From positions 1 through 23,632 of the IMG/VR virus record IMGVR_UViG_3300020197_000166: a stretch of DNA of 23,632 bases; one strand, 5' to 3'. The translations under genes were made by a program, and so were the position numbers. The notes beneath the pieces were generated by a model. The model had not been told where the DNA came from, ran no database searches, and saw only the letters and a list, made by a program, of their open reading frames with translations. Positions 18,987 through 23,632 of the stretch are shown in pieces (position 1 is the first letter of the stretch; each line of letters starts with the position of its first letter). The stretch is from a virus.

Positions 18987-20881
18987 TCCGCGCGCTCGTC
19001 GCAGCCGCCTGGCTCGCGTTCGCACCGCCGAAGGCGATGACCGTGACCGAGTGGGCCGACGCGCACCGGGTGCTGTCCTCCGAATCGAGCGCCGAGCCGG
19101 GGCAGTGGCGCACCGCGCGCGTGCCGTACCTGCGGCCGATCATGGACGCGATCACGGACCCCGACGTCGACCTGCTTGCGCTCGAGTGCGGGAGCCAGTG
19201 CGGCAAGTCGGAGGTGATCCTCAACGCGATCGGGCGCGCGATCGACATTGCGCCCGGCCCGCTGCTCCTCGTGCAGCCGACGCTCGACGACGCGCGCAAG
19301 TTCTCGCGCCATCGCATCACCGGCATGCTGCGCGACACGCCCGCGCTGCGCGGCAAGGTCCGCACGTCTCGCGTGAAGGACGCGAGCGCGAGCACGCTCT
19401 TGAAAACCTTCGCCGGCGGCCATGTCACGCTCGCCGGCGCGAACAGCCCGAGCGGGCTCGCGTCGACGCCGATCCGCGATCTCTTCGGCGACGAGATCGA
19501 CCGCTGGCCGCGGGAGGCGGGCGATGAAGGCGATCCGTGGGACATCGCCGACAAGCGCACGACGACGTTCTGGAACCGCACGCGCGTCGCGGCGTCATCG
19601 CCGACAGACGAAGGCGCCTCGAAGATCCACAAGCTCTTCCTGAGCGGCGACCAGCGTCGGTTCTTCGTGCCGTGCCCGCACTGCGACACGCGCTTCGTGC
19701 TGTGCTGGCAGAAGCCGGTTTCCGGCGTCGTATGCGGCTTCGTGAAGTGGCCGGAGGGCCGGCCGGAGGCGGCCTACGTCGAGTGTCCGGGCTGCGCGCG
19801 CCCGATCGCGCACAGCGCGAAGCCGTGGATGCTGGCGCGCGCCGAAGACCGGCCGACGCGCCCCGAGCAGGACGGGCCGCCCGCGCCGCGGACGCGCTCG
19901 TTTCACGTGAGCGCGCTCTACTCGCCCTGGATCTCGTGGGGCGCGCTCGCCGTCGAGTTTCTGACGGCGACGCGCGACGGCCGGGAGGCGCTGAAGGTCT
20001 TCGTCAACACACGTCTGGCCGAGGTCTGGAAGGAGCCCACGGGGCAGATCGCGCCGAACGTGCTGCTCGAGCGGCGCGAGCGCTACGAGCCCGAGGTGCC
20101 CGCGGGCGCGTGCTGCCTCACGCTCGGCGTCGACGTCCAGGACTCCTGGCTCGAGTGGCGCATCGACGCGTGGGGCCCGGGCGAAGAGTGCTGGCTCGCG
20201 ATCGACCTGAACCGAATCCCCGGCGATCCGTCGCGTCCCGAGCCGTGGAAGGAGCTCGAGCAGGTCCTGCGGCGGACGTACCGCCACGCGTGCGGCGCCG
20301 AGCTGCCCGTCCTCGCGACGTGCGTGGACACCGCCGGCCACCGGACGAACTACGCGTACGACTTCGTGCGTCGCCACGCCGAGCGCCGGGTGTACGCCAC
20401 CATCGGCCGCGCCGGCGTCTGGCCGTGGGGCCTCGTCTCCCCGCCGTCGCCGAAGCGCAGCGGTGACAACCCGCGCCCCGTGGAGCTCTACACGATCGCC
20501 GTCGACACGGCGAAGTCGCTCCTCGCGTCCGGGCTGCGCGAGACGCAGCCGGGCCCGGGCTTCATCCACCTGCCGCGGCGCGTGGACGTCGCCGAGGAGT
20601 TCTGTGCCCAGCTCGTGAGCGAGCGCGCGGTCACGCGAATGGAGCGCGGCCTCGCGGTCACGCGCTGGGAGAAGACCCGTCCGCGCAACGAGCAGCTCGA
20701 CCTGTGGTCGCTGTCGATCGCCGCGCTCCGGCTGCTACGGCCGCGCTTCGAGGACATGGCGCGGGTGCTGGCCGAGTACCAGCTCCCCGCCGCCGCGCAG
20801 CCGTCTGCACTCGCCCCCACGCCGGCGCCCGCGCGGCCCGGCTCGCAGATCATCCGCTCGCGCTACCTGGCAGGAGGCTGA
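18983..20881 (+). CDS. Terminase large subunit, gpA family
   Basis: From GTG 18983 the protein has 632 residues, close to lambda gpA (641). Visible are the family start M-T-V-T-E-W-A-D, Walker A G-S-Q-C-G-K75-S76, L-F-G-D-E-I-D-R-W as Walker B with the catalytic Glu, zinc-like pairs C-P-H-C and C-P-G-C in the middle, and the nuclease domain with L-G-V-D-V-Q-D and C-V-D-T-A-G-H. The C-terminal tail is Ala/Pro-rich. It packages DNA into proheads with ATP and cuts concatemers, in lambda at cos sites. The start overlaps the small subunit stop; a longer frame from 18794 lies within that gene. Confidence 0.97.
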   Translation: MIRALVAAAWLAFAPPKAMTVTEWADAHRVLSSESSAEPGQWRTARVPYLRPIMDAITDPDVDLLALECGSQCGKSEVILNAIGRAIDIAPGPLLLVQPTLDDARKFSRHRITGMLRDTPALRGKVRTSRVKDASASTLLKTFAGGHVTLAGANSPSGLASTPIRDLFGDEIDRWPREAGDEGDPWDIADKRTTTFWNRTRVAASSPTDEGASKIHKLFLSGDQRRFFVPCPHCDTRFVLCWQKPVSGVVCGFVKWPEGRPEAAYVECPGCARPIAHSAKPWMLARAEDRPTRPEQDGPPAPRTRSFHVSALYSPWISWGALAVEFLTATRDGREALKVFVNTRLAEVWKEPTGQIAPNVLLERRERYEPEVPAGACCLTLGVDVQDSWLEWRIDAWGPGEECWLAIDLNRIPGDPSRPEPWKELEQVLRRTYRHACGAELPVLATCVDTAGHRTNYAYDFVRRHAERRVYATIGRAGVWPWGLVSPPSPKRSGDNPRPVELYTIAVDTAKSLLASGLRETQPGPGFIHLPRRVDVAEEFCAQLVSERAVTRMERGLAVTRWEKTRPRNEQLDLWSLSIAALRLLRPRFEDMARVLAEYQLPAAAQPSALAPTPAPARPGSQIIRSRYLAGG

Positions 20882-20883
20882 CG

Positions 20884-21087
20884 ATGGCGTACACCGAGGC
20901 GCAGGCTGAGACTCTCCGGACCGCGATCGCGCGCGGGGTGAAGCGCGTCCGGTACGCCGATCGCGAGGTCGAGTACGCCGACCTCGACGCGATGCGGGCG
21001 GCGCTCGCGGACATGGAGGCGGCGCTCGCGAGCGCGAACTCGCAACCCCGGCAGTTTCTGGGCTACTCGCGTAAAGGTTTGGCATGA
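20884..21087 (+). CDS. gpW-like head-tail joining protein
   Basis: The 67-residue product matches lambda gpW (68 residues) in size and position between the large terminase and portal genes. It has a helical start, a short strand R-V-R-Y-A-D-R-E-V-E-Y, then the helix L-D-A-M-R-A-A-L-A-D-M-E and a basic end. gpW closes the portal after packaging and allows tail joining. GGAGG precedes the ATG by six bases. Confidence 0.88.
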   Translation: MAYTEAQAETLRTAIARGVKRVRYADREVEYADLDAMRAALADMEAALASANSQPRQFLGYSRKGLA

Positions 21088-22583
21088 GCTGGCGCCAGAC
21101 GATCGTCCGCGGGGTGGCGCGCGTGCTCGGCGTGCGAAACGAAGCGTCGGCCTTCGAGGCCGCGGGGACCGGGCGCCGCGCCCGGTCGTGGGTCAGCAGT
21201 ACCGTCGGCCCGAACGCCGGGCTCCTGGGCAGCCTCGCGCTGTTGCGCGCGCGCTCGCGCGCGGCCGTGCGCAACGACGGCGTCGCCAGCGGCATCATCG
21301 CGGATCTCGTCAGCGATCTCATCGGCACGGGAGTGCGTCCGCTCTCGCAAGCGCCGGACAAGGCGTTCCAGGCCGAGGTCCAGCGGCTGTGGGCGCGGTG
21401 GTCGCATGAAAGCGACCCGGAGGGCCTGCACTCGATTTACGGACAGCAGGCGCTCGTCGTGCGCGCGATGGCCGAGGGCGGCGACACGTTCGCGCGGTTC
21501 CGGCCGCGCCGGGCGAGCGACGGGCTCTCGGTGCCGCTCCAGCTCCAGATCCTCGAGGCCGAGGTCTGCCCGAGCGCGCACACCGGCATGTACGGCGGCC
21601 ACAAGATCCGCGGCGGCATCGAGTTCGATCCGATCGGCCGGCGCGCGGCGTATTACTTCTACCGGCAGCACCCCGGCGAGGCGCTAGATCTCGATACCTC
21701 GCGGCTGCTCCGCGTGCCCGCCGACGAGGTGCTGCACGTGTACCCCGTGCTGCGGCCGGGGCAGATCCGTGGTCTGCCGCACCTCACGCAGGCGCTCGTG
21801 CGGCTCTACGAGCTCGACCAGATGGACGACGCCACGCTCGTGCGGGTGAAGCTCGCGAACATGTTCGTCGGCTTCTACATCCCGCCGCCGGGCGACACCG
21901 GCGCCACGACCAACCCGATCACGGGCGAGACGACGATCACGCGCGACGCCAACGGCATGCCGGAGCTGATCTTCGAGCCGGGCACCCTCCAGCGCACCCA
22001 GTCCGGGGCCGAGCTGAAGTTCAGCGAGCCGCCTGACGCCGGCGACGGTTACGACGACTTCATGCGGCGCCAGCTCCGCGCGGCGGCGACGGCGGCGGGG
22101 ACGTCGTACGAGATGCTCACCGGCGACATGCGCGACGTGAACGACCGCACCGTGCGCGTGCTCGTAAACAAGCTCCGCCGCCGGCTCGGCCAGCTCATGG
22201 CGCACGTCGTGGTGGATCGCTTCTGCCAGCCGACCTGGGAGCAGTGGTTCGACGCCGCGCTCTACTCCGGCGCGCTGCGCCCGCCCGCGGCCTACTACGA
22301 CGCACCGGATCTCTGGCGCGCGGTCCGCTGGCAGGGGCAGCGCCACGAGTATCTGAATCCGGTCCAGGACGTCGAGGCCACGCGCACGGAGGTGCGGTCC
22401 GGCCTCACGAGCCTCTCGGCCGAGATCACCGCGCGCGGCGAAGATCCCGACCTGGTCTTCGAGCAGCTCGCCGCGGACCAGCGGCATCTGCGCGAGCTCG
22501 GCGTCGTCGTGGAGTCGGACGCCGCGGTGCCGCTCAGCAAGGGGCTGCCGGACACCGCGCCGGCCGGCGACACGCGACCCTGA
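21084..22583 (+). CDS. Portal protein, lambda gpB family
   Basis: The 499-residue protein fits the lambda-type portal family in length and order. Typical pieces are the start M-S-W-R-Q, R-N-D-G-V-A-S-G-I-I-A-D-L-V near 63-76, G-E-A-L-D ... V-P-A-D-E-V-L-H near 190-215, and G-T-S-Y-E-M-L-T-G-D near 338-347. It forms the dodecameric ring at one vertex through which DNA passes. The ATG overlaps the gpW-like stop. The C-terminal part contains acidic, probably flexible segments. Confidence 0.95.
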   Translation: MSWRQTIVRGVARVLGVRNEASAFEAAGTGRRARSWVSSTVGPNAGLLGSLALLRARSRAAVRNDGVASGIIADLVSDLIGTGVRPLSQAPDKAFQAEVQRLWARWSHESDPEGLHSIYGQQALVVRAMAEGGDTFARFRPRRASDGLSVPLQLQILEAEVCPSAHTGMYGGHKIRGGIEFDPIGRRAAYYFYRQHPGEALDLDTSRLLRVPADEVLHVYPVLRPGQIRGLPHLTQALVRLYELDQMDDATLVRVKLANMFVGFYIPPPGDTGATTNPITGETTITRDANGMPELIFEPGTLQRTQSGAELKFSEPPDAGDGYDDFMRRQLRAAATAAGTSYEMLTGDMRDVNDRTVRVLVNKLRRRLGQLMAHVVVDRFCQPTWEQWFDAALYSGALRPPAAYYDAPDLWRAVRWQGQRHEYLNPVQDVEATRTEVRSGLTSLSAEITARGEDPDLVFEQLAADQRHLRELGVVVESDAAVPLSKGLPDTAPAGDTRP

Positions 22584-22819
22584 GCCCGGCGCTGGCCGCC
22601 CACGAGGTCGAGCGGTACTACACGCTGAAGCAGGCGGCGGAGCGGCTCGGATTCCCGACCCCGCACGCGCTGCGGATGTACATCAAGCGCCGCGACGCCC
22701 TGCTGACCCTGCTGCGGTGCCGCCGGGTCGGCCGTAGCAGCATTCTCTTGGTGCCCGAAGCGGTGCTCCTGACGATCCGTTCCGAAACCGTGTCAAGCCC
22801 AATTTCACCTTCACGCTAG
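22580..22819 (+). CDS. Winged-helix / excisionase-like DNA-binding protein, probable CTG start
   Basis: The frame encodes Y-Y-T-L-K-Q-A-A-E-R-L-G-F-P-T-P-H-A-L-R-M-Y-I-K-R-R, a MerR/excisionase-type helix-turn-helix, followed by a wing containing R-R-V-G-R-S-S-I-L-L-V. No ATG, GTG or TTG lies between the end of the portal gene and this motif; the first ATG (22677) would cut the helix. The codon CTG at 22580 overlaps the portal stop as CTGA, mirroring the usual RTGA junctions, and gives 79 residues. It may regulate late or lysogeny functions or bind the palindromes just after it. Confidence 0.65.
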   Translation: MSPALAAHEVERYYTLKQAAERLGFPTPHALRMYIKRRDALLTLLRCRRVGRSSILLVPEAVLLTIRSETVSSPISPSR

Positions 22820-22867
22820 CCTTCACACTAGCCTTCACACGGATCCGGTCGGATCCGAACCCCGGGG
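22808..22867. repeat. Tandem 12-base repeats and palindromes between HTH gene and protease
   Basis: Two 12-base units CCTTCAC(G/A)CTAG (22808-22819 and 22820-22831) are followed by a partial third (22832-22840). Next come two palindromes CGGATCCG separated by GT (22840-22857), then CCCCGGGG (22860-22867). The stop of the HTH gene falls inside the first unit. The layout suggests operators or a transcription-processing signal. Confidence 0.7.
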
Positions 22868-22915
22868 TAATGATCGGCGCGTGATGCAGCGCCTTCAGCC
22901 CACGGGGGATGCCTG

Positions 22916-23632
22916 ATGCCGATGCCGTCCGCCTCGCCGCGCCACTGGTACCGGGTCGCCGCGCTCGCCGACGGGCAGCCGACCACCGCGGACCTGTACA
23001 TCTTCGACGTCATCGGCAAGTCGTTTTGGGACGAAGAGGCGGTCTCGGCGACGAAGTTCCTGGCCGATGTCCAGGCGCTCCCCGCATCCGTCACGACCAT
23101 CCGGCTTCACATCGCGAGCCCCGGCGGCAACCCCTTCGACGCGGTCGCGATCGCGAACACCCTGCGGAACGAGGTGCGCAGCAACGCGCGCCGCATCGAG
23201 GTGTCGATCGACGGGCTGGCGGCCAGCGCCGCGAGCATCATCGCGATGGCCGGGGACGTGGTCCGCATGGCGGACAACGGGCTCTTCATGATCCACGAGT
23301 CGTGGGCGTGGGCGATGGGCAACAAGCGCGAGGCGCGTCATATCGCCGAGATGCTCGAGAGCATCGACCGGTCGGCGATCGCCACGTACCGCTGGCATTC
23401 CGCGCTGCCCGAGGACGAGATCGCGGCGCTCATGGAAGCCGTCACGTGGATGGACGCGGAGACGGCGAAAGCCAAGGGCTTCATCGACGAGGTCGTGCCC
23501 GGCGTGGCCGTGGCGGCGCGTTTCCGCCCCGACGCCGTCGCCATGCTCGGCGCCGTGCCCGACGCGTATCGCGAGCGGGTCGCCGCGCTCGTGAAGGCCG
23601 AGGATACGCCGCCCGCGGACGACGCAGACCCC
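22916..23632 (+). CDS. ClpP-like head maturation protease, 3' end outside window
   Basis: At least 239 residues are present, open at the window edge. The ClpP-like serine protease fold shows L-H-I-A-S-P-G-G-N near 64-72, the nucleophile S104 in G-L-A-A-S-A-A-S, H127 in F-M-I-H-E-S, and D151 in E-S-I-D-R-S as the probable third residue. Phage members cut scaffold and capsid precursors during head assembly, which fits the position after the portal gene. The ATG at 22916 follows GGGGGA; an in-frame ATG at 22922 is also possible. The C-terminus is acidic and Ala-rich, perhaps leading into a scaffold part. The major capsid gene would be expected next. Confidence 0.93.
   Translation, partial: MPMPSASPRHWYRVAALADGQPTTADLYIFDVIGKSFWDEEAVSATKFLADVQALPASVTTIRLHIASPGGNPFDAVAIANTLRNEVRSNARRIEVSIDGLAASAASIIAMAGDVVRMADNGLFMIHESWAWAMGNKREARHIAEMLESIDRSAIATYRWHSALPEDEIAALMEAVTWMDAETAKAKGFIDEVVPGVAVAARFRPDAVAMLGAVPDAYRERVAALVKAEDTPPADDADP

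Noticed and set aside
19595-20569. Minus-strand frame within the large terminase gene
   Set aside because: It is antisense to a gene with clear family motifs and has no ribosome site or recognisable product.
1-23632. tRNA, rRNA and CRISPR arrays
   Set aside because: I saw no cloverleaf-like sequence, rRNA signature or regular repeat-spacer pattern on reading both strands. A covariance-model scan was not possible.

Overview
The window is about 23.6 kb of a high-GC, tailed double-stranded DNA phage or prophage. It runs from an early replication/recombination region into the start of a lambda-type packaging and head module. Nearly all genes lie on the + strand and are packed head to tail with 1-4 base stop/start overlaps (ATGA, GTGA, TGATG), and the codons are strongly G/C-ending. 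The gpA-type large terminase, gpNu1-like small terminase, gpW-like joiner, gpB-type portal and ClpP-like head protease indicate a siphovirus-like member of Caudoviricetes. A tyrosine recombinase points to a temperate life style. No ribosomal, tRNA or housekeeping gene is visible, so the host can only be described as a high-GC bacterium.

Region 1 (1-3386) is recombination: the tail end of an unidentified gene, an HNH endonuclease, a Cas4/RecB-like nuclease, a small protein ending in an SSB-like acidic tip, an RRM RNA-binding protein and the tyrosine recombinase. A 244-base non-coding-looking gap follows, with repeated TCACC/GGTGA elements. Region 2 (3631-9805) is a long chain of small genes, many predicted to bind zinc: a C2H2/zinc-ribbon protein, a DksA/TraR protein, a metallopeptidase-like protein lacking its catalytic Glu, an HNH endonuclease lodged at the 5' end of a RuvC-like resolvase gene, a SplB-like radical SAM protein and an ASCH-like protein. 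Region 3 (9825-15662) holds a DPPY methyltransferase preceded by a GA microsatellite, a small zinc protein broken at a C9 run, a ParB-like protein, an HU-like protein and several unknown or cysteine-rich proteins. Region 4 (15663-18395) has a DnaB-N/RepA-type helicase, also ending in an SSB-like tip, between two minus-strand small genes. A repeat cluster and a long hairpin follow, which could be an origin, a packaging site or an operator field. Region 5 (18396-23632) is packaging and head genes, with a small winged-helix gene and a block of palindromes between portal and protease.

The most notable observations are: (a) the HNH gene at 5801 begins with the same ten residues as the RuvC-like gene it precedes, while nine of the ten codons differ, which looks like a homing insertion that replaced the 5' end of its target gene with a recoded copy; (b) two unrelated proteins that are not SSBs end in D-x-D-V-P-F, the tip SSB uses to recruit partners; (c) a C9 run separates two halves of a recurring CxC...CxC zinc module; (d) the GGGAAACG(T/C)T repeat cluster next to the terminase genes.
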